DNA of 64,000 bases. It comes from Sutterella massiliensis (GTDB lineage Bacteria; Pseudomonadota; Gammaproteobacteria; Burkholderiales; Burkholderiaceae_F). The stretch covers positions 1-64,000 of the forward strand of contig NZ_JACJJC010000003.1 in NCBI RefSeq assembly GCF_016899755.1, read 5' to 3'. The position numbers and the translations under genes are program-made. The notes under the pieces were generated by a model, which saw only the letters and a list, made by a program, of their open reading frames with translations, had not been told where the DNA came from and ran no database searches. Below, in pieces: positions 43,554 to 52,917 of this stretch (within the stretch, counting starts at the first letter, position 1; each line of letters opens with the position of its first letter).

Positions 43554-44216
43554 ATGCTCCGTCGCACTCTGATCAAGACTGCTGCCGTCCTCGCCTGCGC
43601 TGCCGCCATCCCCTCGGCCTTTGCTTTTGCCGAAGGCACCGACTTCATCAAGCTTGAAAAGCCCCTGCCCGGCGGCGAAGGCAAGCTCGTGAAGATCTGG
43701 TCGTACGACTGCCCGTTCTGCTTCAAGTACGACGCGGGCGTCGACCCGAAGATGGTTCCGCTCATGGAAAAGGCCACGGGTCTGAAGTTCGACATGTTCC
43801 ATCTCGAAACGAAGGGCAAGTACGGCCGTGCGGGTTCCGAACTTTTCGCCTACTGCCTCGTGAAGGACAAGGCCGCGGGCATCACGAATCTTGAAGACGC
43901 CAACTCCGCCTTCAAGAAGGCCAAGGACGCGATCTACAAGGCCTACCACAAGAAGGGCGAACGCTGGGCTGCCGGCGAAGACGCCTTCCTCAAGACCGGT
44001 CTTGACGCCGCCGGCATCAGCGCCGACGAATTCGCCAAGAACCGCAAGAACGCTGACGTTCAGGCGCTTGCCGACGCTTGGAAGCCCTCGTACGACGTCG
44101 CCAAGATCCAGGGCATCCCGGCCTACGTCGTCAACGGCAAGTACCTCATCATGACGAAGTCGATCCGCTCGATCGACGGCATGGTGAGCCTCATCGGCGA
44201 ACTCGCCAAGAAGTAA
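43554..44216 (+). CDS. dsbL: DsbL-type thiol:disulfide oxidoreductase
   Basis: A 220-residue exported thioredoxin-fold protein: signal peptide (LIKTAAVLACAAAIPSAFAF), active site CPFC at C53-C56, a helical insertion and a cis-Pro loop GIPAYVVNG. The CPFC motif matches DsbL rather than the CPHC of DsbA. It oxidises the AssT disulfide and is recycled by DsbI, encoded 27 bases downstream. Confidence 0.92.
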   Translation: MLRRTLIKTAAVLACAAAIPSAFAFAEGTDFIKLEKPLPGGEGKLVKIWSYDCPFCFKYDAGVDPKMVPLMEKATGLKFDMFHLETKGKYGRAGSELFAYCLVKDKAAGITNLEDANSAFKKAKDAIYKAYHKKGERWAAGEDAFLKTGLDAAGISADEFAKNRKNADVQALADAWKPSYDVAKIQGIPAYVVNGKYLIMTKSIRSIDGMVSLIGELAKK

Positions 44217-44243
44217 TAGGACGCTCGGGGGAGAAACCAACCA

Positions 44244-44900
44244 ATGTCTCAGAATCAGCTCTCTCTGCTCGATCGCATCGGCAACTGGGAACAGCAGCGC
44301 TGGCCGTGGCTTGTGATCGCGTTTCTGTCGGCCGCTCTCGTGGTCATTGCGCACAACGTCTTCCAGGTCTGGCTCTACATGAAGCCCTGCGAGCAGTGCG
44401 TCTACATCCGCTTCGCCTTCCTCTGCATGACCTTCGGGTGCCTTTTCCCGATCGTGTGCCCGAAGTCGCTCGTCTGCCGAATCATCTCCTATGTCTGCGG
44501 CGTGTACGGGTGCATCTACGGGATCATGTGCTCGGTGAAGCTGCAGTCGATCCACGCGGCGATTCACTCCGACGATCTCGACGCCATGTTCGGCATGCAG
44601 GGCTGCTCGCTGCAGCCGCACTACCCGTTCGGCCTGCCCCTTGAAAAGTGGGCGCCCGACTGGTTCCTGCCGACGGGCGACTGTGGGTACGACAACTCCG
44701 ATGTGCCGCTCGGCACGGTGCTTTCGCCCCTGCAGGAGTCGATCATCAACATGTACAACGACGCGGGCGGCTGGTACCTGATCCCGTCGATGAAGTTCAT
44801 GTCGATGGCCCAGTGCTGCCTGCTCGGCTTCTCCGTGGCCCTTCTGATCTATATCGTGCTCTTCTCGGGCATGCTCAAGAAGCGCCTCGCCGCCAAGTAA
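44244..44900 (+). CDS. dsbI: DsbI (DsbB-family) membrane oxidoreductase
   Basis: A 218-residue protein with four hydrophobic segments (LVIAFLSAALVVIAHNVF, IRFAFLCMTFGCLFPIV, IISYVCGVYGCIYGIM and LLGFSVALLIYIVLF). The first periplasmic pair is C49-EQ-C52; a second lies in the loop GCSLQPHYPFG ... PTGDCGYDN. It passes electrons from DsbL to quinone. Extra Cys residues in the membrane segments are unusual but occur in DsbI proteins. Confidence 0.92.
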   Translation: MSQNQLSLLDRIGNWEQQRWPWLVIAFLSAALVVIAHNVFQVWLYMKPCEQCVYIRFAFLCMTFGCLFPIVCPKSLVCRIISYVCGVYGCIYGIMCSVKLQSIHAAIHSDDLDAMFGMQGCSLQPHYPFGLPLEKWAPDWFLPTGDCGYDNSDVPLGTVLSPLQESIINMYNDAGGWYLIPSMKFMSMAQCCLLGFSVALLIYIVLFSGMLKKRLAAK

Positions 44901-45027
44901 GCAGATAAAGAAATGCCGTTTGCCCGAACTTTCGAGCGAACGGCATTCGGTCGTTCGGACCGCGGTGTTCGTTACCTCACCAAACGGCAAAGCGGCTCGA
45001 CTGAACTCCCCCGAGATCCAAAAAAAA

Positions 45028-45057
45028 GCCCGAACGGTTTTCGCGTTCGGGCTTTTT
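45028..45057 (+). terminator. Terminator of dsbL-dsbI
   Basis: GCCCGAACG and CGTTCGGGC form a 9-bp stem, with five T residues after it. A further AATGCCGTT/AACGGCATT inverted repeat lies upstream at 44912-44945. A run of A residues on the other side may also allow it to end the convergent fnr transcript. Confidence 0.88.
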
Positions 45058-45133
45058 CATATCTTCGAGCTGCCGGGCTCAATTGAGCGCTTCGTCCGAT
45101 CGTCCCGATCGGCCGGCATGTCTTTCACGCTTC

Positions 45134-45883
45134 TCAGCTTTCCTTGAGGGAAGCCTCTACTACGGAGAGCGGCACACCCGAAACGATCGAGCGCAACCCC
45201 TCAGGGTTAAAGATGCGCACGTGCTTCTGGTTGACTTCAATGAGGCCGTCGTGCGAGAAGCGCGACAGAACGCGGCTCACGGTTTCGAGCTTGAGCCCCA
45301 AGTACGAGCCAATCTCCGCGCGTGTCATGCGAAGCACGAATTCAGAGCGCGAGTAGCCGCGCTTTTCAAAGCGCTGCGAGAGCGAAAGGAGGAAAGCCGC
45401 GAGACGCTCTTCGGCATGCATGGAACCGAGAAGCAGCATCACGCCGTGCTGGCGGACGATTTCGCGCGAAAGCATCTTGAAGACGTGCGAGCCCATGCTG
45501 CGCATCGAGGTGGCTGCATCTTCGAGACGGTCGTACGGAATCACGCAGACTTCGGTGTCTTCGAGCGCGATAACGTCGCACGAGTGCACGCCGCTCGAAA
45601 TGCCGTCAAAGCCGATCATTTCGCCTGCCATGTAGAAGTTCGTGACCTGCTCGCGGCCGTCGCTGCTCATGACGGTGCTCTTCAAAAAGCCGAGTCGAAC
45701 CGGATAGAGATTTTCAAAGCGGTCGCCCGCACGGAAAAGCGCCTCGCCGCGCTTGATGCGGCGCCGCGTTGCGACGAGATCCTCGAGCCGTTCGATCTCC
45801 TTGAGCGTGCGGCCGGTCGGCATGCAAGCCTCCCGGAGATTGCAGTTCGAGCACGCTACGCGAAGCGCTGAAAGGTTGATCAC
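45134..45883 (-). CDS. fnr: FNR-type oxygen-sensing transcription factor
   Basis: A 249-residue CRP/FNR protein. The N-terminus CSNCNLREAC supplies C11, C14 and C20, and C113 (TEVCVIPY) is the fourth cluster ligand, as in E. coli Fnr. The C-terminal helix-turn-helix has EIGSYLGLKLETVSRVLSRF with the E--SR recognition residues for TTGAT half-sites. The start is GTG 45883 with AAGGAG upstream. It is divergent from hemN, whose promoter has a matching site. Confidence 0.93.
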   Translation of the reverse strand: MINLSALRVACSNCNLREACMPTGRTLKEIERLEDLVATRRRIKRGEALFRAGDRFENLYPVRLGFLKSTVMSSDGREQVTNFYMAGEMIGFDGISSGVHSCDVIALEDTEVCVIPYDRLEDAATSMRSMGSHVFKMLSREIVRQHGVMLLLGSMHAEERLAAFLLSLSQRFEKRGYSRSEFVLRMTRAEIGSYLGLKLETVSRVLSRFSHDGLIEVNQKHVRIFNPEGLRSIVSGVPLSVVEASLKES

Positions 45884-46248
45884 CCTTTTTCTCCTTCTGA
45901 CGTCTTTGGCCTTCGTGCGTATGTGCGCGTCGGCAAAAGAAGCTCGCTTCGCCGCGCGAAATGTTCAAATGCGCATGCGAAGCGGCTGGACGTTCCGCCA
46001 GCAGCCGCCCTTGCACCCGCCTCAAGCGCTTCGAAAACGCCCGCCAGACGGCGCAAAAGCGCCTGCTAATCTAAAAATAATTTCCGACGCCTAGAATTTC
46101 CGGTCAGTGAAATCTTGAACGTCGTAGCGAAAAAAGGCGGGAAAAACCGCCGAGAAGTCCGCCTCGCGCGTTGACTACAGTCAACAAAGGCGAACACGCT
46201 TCACGAATAATATCAGGATCCTTAACTTAAGTCATAGAGGCCCCAAAC
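45884..46248. promoter_or_regulatory. fnr-hemN divergent region with an FNR box
   Basis: TTGACTACAGTCAA (46171-46184) is a symmetric FNR-type site. A -10-like TAATAT lies at 46208-46213, which puts the site about 42 bases before the likely start, the class II FNR activation position. No gene is supported elsewhere in this gap. Confidence 0.7.
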
Positions 46249-47649
46249 ATGACATCTCCCGAAACGAGCGGCGTCGAGCTGCCGGAAATGGATCTGCTCC
46301 GCAAATTCGACGTGCCTGCGCCCCGCTACACGTCCTATCCGACGGCCGACCGCTTTCATGCGGGCTTCGGCGTTGCCGACTACGAAAAGGCGCTCGCCGG
46401 CCGCGCTGACGAAAAGGAGCCCTCGAAGCTCTCGCTCTACGTGCACGTGCCGTTCTGCAACGATGTCTGCTACTACTGCGGCTGCAACAAGATCGTGACG
46501 CGCGACCACGGCAAGAGCGCCGAATACATCGAAGCACTCGGGCGCGAAGCAGACCTCGTGAAGGCGCACCTCACGGGCACGAAGACGCTCGAGCAGCTGC
46601 ACTTTGGCGGCGGCACGCCGACCTTCCTCACGAATGACGAGCTCGAGCATCTCATGAAGACTCTCACGGACCGCTTCCCGCTGGAGGCCGACGGCGAATT
46701 TTCGATCGAAGTCGACCCGCGCACGTGCGGTCCGGACAAGGTGAAGAAGCTCCGCGAAATCGGCCTCAACCGCATGAGCTGCGGCGTTCAGGACTTCAAC
46801 CCCGACGTCCAGAAGGCGATCAACCGCATCCAGCCTTTCGAAATGACGAAGGCGACGATCGATGCGGCTCGCGAAAACGGCTTCCATTCGGTCAACATGG
46901 ACCTCATCTACGGGCTGCCCAAGCAGACGCGCGCCTCCTTTGCCGAAACGATTGACAAGGTGCTCGAGCTTTCGCCCGACCGCATCGCGCTCTACCACTA
47001 CGCGCACCTGCCCAACCACTTCAAAGCTCAGCGCCGCATTCTTCCCGCCGATCTCCCGGGCACGGTCGAGAAGGTCAACATCATGTTCGACGCGATCACG
47101 CGCTTGACCGCGAACGGCTACCGCTACATCGGCATGGACCACTTCGCCAAGCACGACGACGAACTCTCGCGCGCGCAGGTCGAAGGGTCGCTGCAGCGCA
47201 ACTTCCAGGGCTACTCGACCAAGGCCGACTGCGACATGGTTGCGCTCGGCGTCTCGGGCATCTCGAAGATCGGCGCCGCGTACGCGTGCAATCCGCGGGA
47301 ACTCGACGACTGGTACGCCGCGATCAACGCCGGCAAGCTCGCAACGAACCGCGGCTACCTCCTCAATGACGACGATCTCATGCGCCGCTTCGTCATCATG
47401 CAGATCATGTGCAACTTCGAGCTGCGCAAGCGCGACGTCGAAGAGCGCTTCGGCATCAACTTCGACGAAACGTTTGCCTATGAACTCTCGAAGATGAAGC
47501 CCTACGTCAAGCACGAACTCGTCGAACTCTACCCGGACCGCCTCGTCGTCTCGCCGAAGGGCAAGATCTTCGTGCGCGCCGTCGCGATGCAGTTCGACCG
47601 TTATCTGCGAGAATCCGACCGCGCTGGCGGCTACTCGCGCATTGCATAA
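46249..47649 (+). CDS. hemN: Oxygen-independent coproporphyrinogen III oxidase
   Basis: A 466-residue radical-SAM enzyme with the HemN cluster motif C70-x3-C74-x2-C77-x-C79 in VPFCNDVCYYCGCNK, plus PRYTSYPTADRF, FGGGTPTFL, RMSCGVQDFNPDVQKAINR and IGMDHFAK. It decarboxylates coproporphyrinogen III without oxygen, so heme can be made anaerobically. FNR control is expected from the upstream site. Confidence 0.96.
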   Translation: MTSPETSGVELPEMDLLRKFDVPAPRYTSYPTADRFHAGFGVADYEKALAGRADEKEPSKLSLYVHVPFCNDVCYYCGCNKIVTRDHGKSAEYIEALGREADLVKAHLTGTKTLEQLHFGGGTPTFLTNDELEHLMKTLTDRFPLEADGEFSIEVDPRTCGPDKVKKLREIGLNRMSCGVQDFNPDVQKAINRIQPFEMTKATIDAARENGFHSVNMDLIYGLPKQTRASFAETIDKVLELSPDRIALYHYAHLPNHFKAQRRILPADLPGTVEKVNIMFDAITRLTANGYRYIGMDHFAKHDDELSRAQVEGSLQRNFQGYSTKADCDMVALGVSGISKIGAAYACNPRELDDWYAAINAGKLATNRGYLLNDDDLMRRFVIMQIMCNFELRKRDVEERFGINFDETFAYELSKMKPYVKHELVELYPDRLVVSPKGKIFVRAVAMQFDRYLRESDRAGGYSRIA

Positions 47650-47675
47650 CGCTTGGGGACGCTTCACCTCAACCG

Positions 47676-47707
47676 GCCCGCTTTCCCAGTCGGGAAGCGG
47701 GCTTTTT
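47676..47707 (+). terminator. Terminator of hemN
   Basis: GCCCGCTT and AAGCGGGC form an 8-bp stem with five T residues after it, 27 bases past the hemN stop. The rest of 47708-47922 before alaS contains GC-rich dyads (GGCGCC repeats) but no gene. Confidence 0.88.
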
Positions 47708-47922
47708 CGTTCCTCGCGCGATGCGCCGAAGGCGCCTTTGGCGCCAAAGCGCGCCAAATTCGGTTTTCCGCCCGTCGCCTCGCGCGAAGACTAAAATAAG
47801 AGGTTTCGAGCGCGCCTGCACCGGCCTTCGTCCAAGCCGAATCGCGACATTTCGCCAGAACGCACGACGCCTGCGCCGCGCACGCCCAAATTTCGAATTC
47901 AATACTCAACCGTAAGCCAACA

Positions 47923-50553
47923 ATGAAAGTCGCTGACATTCGACGAACCTTCCTGGACTTTTACGCCAGCAAAGGTCACACGATCATTCATTCGAGCCCG
48001 GTCGTCCCGGGCAACGACCCGACGCTCCTCTTCACGAACGCCGGCATGAACCAGTTCAAGGACGTGTTCCTCGGGTTCGACAAGCGCGCCTATTCGCGCG
48101 CGACGACCTCGCAGAAGTGCATCCGCGCCGGCGGCAAGCACAACGACCTTGACAACGTCGGCTACACGGCGCGCCACCACACGTTCTTCGAGATGCTCGG
48201 GAACTTCTCGTTCGGCGACTACTTCAAGCACGACGCGATCAAGTATGCGTGGGAGCTCCTCACGCAGCACTTCCATCTGCCCGCCGAAAAGCTTTGGGTC
48301 ACGGTCTATGCCGAAGACGACGAAGCCTACGACATCTGGAATAAGGAAGTGGGCGTTCCTGCCGAGCGCATCGTGCGCATCGGCGACAACAAGGGCGCGC
48401 GCTACATGTCCGACAACTTCTGGATGATGGGCGACACGGGCCCGTGCGGTCCCTGCTCGGAAATCTTCTACGACCACGGTCCCTCCGTGCAGGGCGGCCC
48501 TCCGGGGAGCCCCGACGAGGACGGCGACCGCTACATCGAAATCTGGAACCTCGTCTTCATGCAGTTCTCGCGCGACGAGAAGGGCAATATGAATAAGCTG
48601 CCGCACCCCTCGATCGACACGGGCATGGGGCTCGAGCGCATTGCCGCCGTTCTGCAGGGCGTTCACAGCAACTACGAAATCGACCTCTTCAAGAACCTTC
48701 TTGCCGCCGCGAAGGCCGCCGTCGAGTCCGTTTCGGAAACGCCCGTTGACGAAACGTCGCCCTCGCTCAAGGTGATTGCCGACCACATCCGCGCGTGCGC
48801 CTTCTGCGTGGCCGACGGCGTCGTCCCGGGCAACGAAGGCCGAGCCTACGTGCTGCGCCGCATCTGCCGCCGTGCGATCCGTCACGGCTACAAGCTCGGC
48901 GCCCGCGGCCCGTTCTTCTATAAGCTCGTCGCCGCCGTTGAAAAGGAAATGGGCGAAGCCTATCCGGAACTTCGCAATCCGGAAATCGCCAAGGTGATCG
49001 AAGCCGAAGAACGCCGCTTCCTCACGACGCTCAGCAAGGGCATGGAAATCCTCGAAGACGCGATCGCCAAGACGACCGACGGCGTCCTCGACGGCAGCGT
49101 CGTCTTTAAGCTCCACGACACGTACGGTTTCCCGGCGGACCTCACGGCCGACGTCTGCCGCGAACGCGGCCTCACGGTTGACACCGACGCCTTCGACCGC
49201 CACATGGAAGAGCAGCGTGCCGCCGCGCGCGCCAATGCCAAGTTCAAGATGGCTGCGGGCCTCGAGTACACGGGCGCTGAAACCGTCTTCACGGGCTACG
49301 AATCGCTCGAAGAAAAGGGCGCCGAAGTGATCGCGCTCTACGTCGACGGCGAACAGACCGAACATGCCGACGCCGGCGCCGAATGCGTCGTCGTCTTCGA
49401 CCGCACGCCCTTCTACGCCGAATCGGGCGGTCAGGTGGGCGACACCGGCCGCGCCGCGAACGACACGACGATTCTCAACGTCATGGACACCTTCCGCATC
49501 AAGGCGGCCGTGACGGGACACCAGTGCCGCGTCGCCGAAGGCGGCGTCAGCGTGGGCGACAAGTTCGACCTGCGCGTTGACGAAGAACGCCGCGCCGCCA
49601 CGCAGCGCAACCACTCCGTGACGCACCTCATGCACAAGGCCCTCCGCACGGTCTTGGGCGACCAGGTTCAGCAGAAGGGCTCGCTCGTGACGCCCGAAGC
49701 CACGCGCTTTGACTTCTCTTACAGCAAGCCCGTCACCGAAGCAGAAATCGCCGAGGTCGAACGCCTCGTGAACGCCCAGATCCTTCGCAACGTCGACGTC
49801 GTCACGCAGGTGCTGCCGATCGAAGAAGCCAAGAAGACGGGCGCCGTCATGCTCTTTGGCGAACGCTACGGTGAAACGGTGCGCGTTCTCACGATCGGCA
49901 ACGCCGTCGAATTCTGCGGCGGCACGCACGTGGCTCGCACGGGCGACATCGGCTTTTTCAAGATCGTCTCCGAAGGCGGCATCGCCGCCGGCATCCGCCG
50001 CATCGAAGCCGTCACCGGCATGAACGCCCTCAACTGGGTCCAGACCCAGGCGGGCTACCTCAACGAAACGGCTCGCTACTTCAAGGTGCCGGGCAGCGAA
50101 GTGCCGAAGAAGGTGGGCGACCTTATCTCGACGGTCAAGACCCTTGAAAAGGGCATCGATCAACTGAAGAGCCAGATGGCCTCCAAGGTCGGCGATCAGC
50201 TCGTCGAACAGGCGCGCGACGTCGCCGGCGTCAAGCTCCTCGTTGCCCGCATGGACGGCGCGGATGCCAAGGCCCTTCGCGAAACGATGGACAAGGTCAA
50301 GGACAAGCTCGGCAGCGCCGTTGCGCTTCTCGCCGCCGTCGGCGCCGAAGGCCGCGTGCAGCTCGCCGCCGGCGTTACGAAGGACCTCATCGGCCGCATC
50401 AAGGCGGGCGAACTCGTCAACTTTGCCGCGCAGCAGATGGGCGGCAAGGGCGGCGGCAAGCCCGACATGGCGATGGCGGGCGCTCACGACGCCTCCAATA
50501 TCGATGCCGTGCTCGCGAGCGTCGAAGCCTGGGTTGCCGAAAAGCTGGCATAA
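47923..50553 (+). CDS. alaS: Alanyl-tRNA synthetase
   Basis: The 876-residue protein has normal length and all domains: the class II core ([54 protein letters not shown]), the editing domain with its zinc ligands NHSVTHLMH and [13 protein letters not shown], and the C-Ala dimerisation domain ending with [15 protein letters not shown]. It charges tRNA-Ala. Confidence 0.97.
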   Translation: MKVADIRRTFLDFYASKGHTIIHSSPVVPGNDPTLLFTNAGMNQFKDVFLGFDKRAYSRATTSQKCIRAGGKHNDLDNVGYTARHHTFFEMLGNFSFGDYFKHDAIKYAWELLTQHFHLPAEKLWVTVYAEDDEAYDIWNKEVGVPAERIVRIGDNKGARYMSDNFWMMGDTGPCGPCSEIFYDHGPSVQGGPPGSPDEDGDRYIEIWNLVFMQFSRDEKGNMNKLPHPSIDTGMGLERIAAVLQGVHSNYEIDLFKNLLAAAKAAVESVSETPVDETSPSLKVIADHIRACAFCVADGVVPGNEGRAYVLRRICRRAIRHGYKLGARGPFFYKLVAAVEKEMGEAYPELRNPEIAKVIEAEERRFLTTLSKGMEILEDAIAKTTDGVLDGSVVFKLHDTYGFPADLTADVCRERGLTVDTDAFDRHMEEQRAAARANAKFKMAAGLEYTGAETVFTGYESLEEKGAEVIALYVDGEQTEHADAGAECVVVFDRTPFYAESGGQVGDTGRAANDTTILNVMDTFRIKAAVTGHQCRVAEGGVSVGDKFDLRVDEERRAATQRNHSVTHLMHKALRTVLGDQVQQKGSLVTPEATRFDFSYSKPVTEAEIAEVERLVNAQILRNVDVVTQVLPIEEAKKTGAVMLFGERYGETVRVLTIGNAVEFCGGTHVARTGDIGFFKIVSEGGIAAGIRRIEAVTGMNALNWVQTQAGYLNETARYFKVPGSEVPKKVGDLISTVKTLEKGIDQLKSQMASKVGDQLVEQARDVAGVKLLVARMDGADAKALRETMDKVKDKLGSAVALLAAVGAEGRVQLAAGVTKDLIGRIKAGELVNFAAQQMGGKGGGKPDMAMAGAHDASNIDAVLASVEAWVAEKLA

Positions 50554-50578
50554 ACCGACAACGGAGAATGGACGCGTT

Positions 50579-50839
50579 ATGACGACCGAAAACCTCGAAC
50601 CGATCGAAGTGCTTGCGCTCCCCGATGCCGTCTGCCCGATGCCCGTGCTGCGCGCCAAAAAGGCGCTCGCCAAGCTCGCCGCGGGCGATGTGCTCCGGGT
50701 TGAATCGACTGATCCGCACAGCGAAGCGGATCTCGCGGAATTCTGTCGTCAAACGGGCCACGAACTTCTAGGCCAAAACGCCTTCGAGCGTGACGGCCGA
50801 ACATGGTTCGCCGCGACCATTCGCCGCAAGCGGGACTGA
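50579..50839 (+). CDS. tusA: TusA/SirA-family sulfur carrier protein
   Basis: An 86-residue protein with the TusA core: LPDAVCPMPVLRAKKAL contains the sulfur-accepting Cys in a CPxPxL motif, then GDVLRVESTDPHSEADLAEF and GHELLGQ. TusA-like proteins carry persulfide sulfur, for example to tRNA thiolation. GGAG precedes the start, and it lies 25 bases after alaS, so cotranscription is likely. Confidence 0.92.
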   Translation: MTTENLEPIEVLALPDAVCPMPVLRAKKALAKLAAGDVLRVESTDPHSEADLAEFCRQTGHELLGQNAFERDGRTWFAATIRRKRD

Positions 50840-50912
50840 CCGACTGCGTGAACCGCCCTGCGCGCTCGGGCAGTCTCGGGCGCGTGCGGTTTGCGCCCAA
50901 ATGCCTCATCCC

Positions 50913-50946
50913 ATCCGGACGAACGACCTTCGTCCGGATTTTTTTC
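50913..50946 (+). terminator. Terminator of alaS-tusA
   Basis: ATCCGGACGAA and TTCGTCCGGAT form an 11-bp perfect stem with a 5-base loop and seven T residues. Confidence 0.93.
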
Positions 50947-50957
50947 TTCGGTGCGCT

Positions 50958-51917
50958 ATGAAGACATCCGAACACTTTCTGAAAGGCGTTCTCCTCGTTG
51001 CTGCCGCCGGCATCCTTTGGGGCGGCATGGGCACAAGCGTGCAGCACCTCTATGCGCTCGATATCGGCTTCACGCCGCTCGGGCTCGTGACCTTCCGACA
51101 GCTCACGGCCGGAGGGCTCTTCGTCGCCGTCTCCGCGCTCATTTCACCGGCCCAAACGTTCGGGATATTCAAGCAGCCGCGAATTGCGCTCGATATTTTC
51201 CTGAGCGGCGCCTTCGTCTTTCTCGCGCACTACACGTTCTTCGGTTCGATCTACTACTCGAATGCGGGTACGGGCGCGATTCTGCTCACAACCGTGCCGC
51301 TCTTTGCGGCGCTCTGGTACGCCTTTGCGAAGAAGGAACCGGTGGGACGTCTGGAGGCGGCCTGCTTTCTCCTGGCCGCTTCGGGCGTCCTCTTGATCGT
51401 GACGGACGGCGACTTTTCCGCGCTCAAATTTTCGCCCCTGGCACTCCTCTGGGGCCTCGTTTCCGCGATCTTTGCCGCGGCCTACAGCATTCAGCCCATA
51501 CGCGCCATCAAGGCCGTGAGCGTGACGCCCGTCGTTGCCTGGGGAATCCTCTCGGGCGGCATTTTTGCGAGCGTCTTTTCACCTCCTTGGACCATCGAAG
51601 TCGCCTGGTCGCTCGATGCCGCCTTCTCCTTCGGCTTCATCGTCGTTTTCGGCACCGTCATCGCCTTCTGGTGCTTCATGAGCGGACTTAAGTACATTTC
51701 GCCTGTAGCTGCAGGTCTGCTCAACTGCCTTGAGCCACTCTCGGCCTTCCTCTTTTCGGTCGTGCTTCTCGGCGACCGGCTCGGTGCCGTGCAGCTCCTC
51801 GGCATTGCGCTCGTCGTCGCCAATGTCGTGCTGCTTTCGCTCGGGCAGGACGCTCGTCGCAAGGAAAAGCACCGCTCGGACGGCAATAACGCTGCCACGA
51901 ACGACTCGCTTGAATGA
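50958..51917 (+). CDS. EamA/DMT-family transporter
   Basis: A 319-residue membrane protein with ten hydrophobic segments arranged as two EamA repeats (GVLLVAAAGILWGGMGTSVQ and LLWGLVSAIFAAAYSIQPI start the two halves). Family members export metabolites or amino acids; the substrate is not deducible. The C-terminus is charged and cytosolic. It begins 12 bases after a strong terminator, so it needs its own promoter. Confidence 0.88.
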   Translation: MKTSEHFLKGVLLVAAAGILWGGMGTSVQHLYALDIGFTPLGLVTFRQLTAGGLFVAVSALISPAQTFGIFKQPRIALDIFLSGAFVFLAHYTFFGSIYYSNAGTGAILLTTVPLFAALWYAFAKKEPVGRLEAACFLLAASGVLLIVTDGDFSALKFSPLALLWGLVSAIFAAAYSIQPIRAIKAVSVTPVVAWGILSGGIFASVFSPPWTIEVAWSLDAAFSFGFIVVFGTVIAFWCFMSGLKYISPVAAGLLNCLEPLSAFLFSVVLLGDRLGAVQLLGIALVVANVVLLSLGQDARRKEKHRSDGNNAATNDSLE

Positions 51918-52042
51918 GGCGTCATGTCCGATCGGCTGCGCGCCTCTCTCCGGCAAAAAAGCGGAGCAGAAGATTTTTTTTCGAGGGGTCTTGCTTTTTT
52001 AGAAAAGTTCGCGTAATATTCTGCTTCTGCGATTTTGATAGC

Positions 52043-52119
52043 GCGCCAGTAGCTCAGTTGGATAGAGTACCTGGCTACGAACCAGGGGGTCGTGGGTTCG
52101 AATCCTGCCTGGCGCGCCA
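52043..52119 (+). tRNA. tRNA-Arg(ACG), copy 1
   Basis: A 77-nt cloverleaf: acceptor GCGCCAG/CTGGCGC, D-arm with AGCTCAGTTGGATAGAGT, anticodon loop CTACGAA (anticodon ACG), T-loop TTCGAAT and encoded CCA. Discriminator base is G. Confidence 0.97.
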
Positions 52120-52148
52120 ATCGATTTTCGCAAGCGCATCAAAAAAGT

Positions 52149-52225
52149 GCGCCAGTAGCTCAGTTGGATAGAGTACCTGGCTACGAACCAGGGGGTCGTG
52201 GGTTCGAATCCTGCCTGGCGCACCA
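52149..52225 (+). tRNA. tRNA-Arg(ACG), copy 2
   Basis: Identical to copy 1 except for the discriminator base, which is A instead of G just before CCA. The two are 29 bases apart and likely cotranscribed. Confidence 0.97.
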
Positions 52226-52299
52226 AAGTTTTCCCGAACGCTCCGTCGGCGTCCGGGATTTCTTTTTTTGTGCTCTCCTTTTTTTCACGCGCGTCGACC

Positions 52300-52917
52300 A
52301 TGGTTCTCTTCGTCCAAGGCGCTTCTCACGCAGGGAAGTCGTGCTTAGCAGCTGCCCTCGCCCGCCGATGCGGTGCCGCCGTCTTCTCGCTCGACCTCCT
52401 CAAAATGGGACTTCTTCGATCGAAGTCCCCGCTCTTTTCGGACCTCACGCCTGAAGACGATGCGTGCATCGAAGCGCGCCTCTGGCCGATCGTTCGAGAA
52501 GTTGCCCGCACGGCGCTTGAAAACGACCAGACCGTTGTCTTCGAAGGCGTGCACATGCCTTTTGAAGGCCCTGCCGAACTCGACGCCGCCTTCCCAGGCA
52601 AAGTTGCTCGCATCGCCATCGTCTTCACGGATGCGTATATTCGCGAAAACATCGACAGAATCGCCTGCCTGGAAAACGCTGTAGAAAAGCGCCTTGTTGC
52701 CGCAGAGACCGGGGTCGTCGACGACTGCTTGGCCGAACACCGAACTGTTCGCCAAAAAGCCGAGCGTTGCGGCTGGTCCCTGCTCGAAATCGAAAGCCCC
52801 GAGGCTTGGACGCGAAAGGTTCTCCGCCTTGAAGGTTTCTCGCCTCTTCTTCTCGACGGACTCTCCGCACGACTCTTTCGACCGAGCGCAGACGAAGTCG
52901 TCCCGTCCGTGTGCTGA
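52300..52917 (+). CDS. P-loop kinase-like/zeta-toxin-like protein
   Basis: A 205-residue protein with Walker A GASHAGKSCLAAALARR at the N-terminus, a 2-phosphoglycerate-kinase or zeta-like FSLDLLKMGLLRS stretch, and TVVFEGVHMPFEGPAELDA. No antitoxin neighbour is present, so a metabolic or nucleoside kinase is as likely as a toxin. It directly follows the tRNA-Arg pair; ATG 52300 has no strong ribosome-binding site. Confidence 0.75.
   Translation: MVLFVQGASHAGKSCLAAALARRCGAAVFSLDLLKMGLLRSKSPLFSDLTPEDDACIEARLWPIVREVARTALENDQTVVFEGVHMPFEGPAELDAAFPGKVARIAIVFTDAYIRENIDRIACLENAVEKRLVAAETGVVDDCLAEHRTVRQKAERCGWSLLEIESPEAWTRKVLRLEGFSPLLLDGLSARLFRPSADEVVPSVC

Noticed and set aside
43488..44990. Minus-strand open frame of 500 codons over dsbL-dsbI
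   Set aside because: Antisense to two well-supported genes; no recognisable motif.
47899..50673. Very long minus-strand open frame (924 codons)
   Set aside because: It is the antisense shadow of alaS, which has complete synthetase motifs; the minus frame is Arg/Val/His-rich with no domain.
52300..52917. Zeta toxin of an epsilon-zeta pair
   Set aside because: Only the P-loop is clear and no antitoxin gene lies next to it, so a toxin role is not supported.
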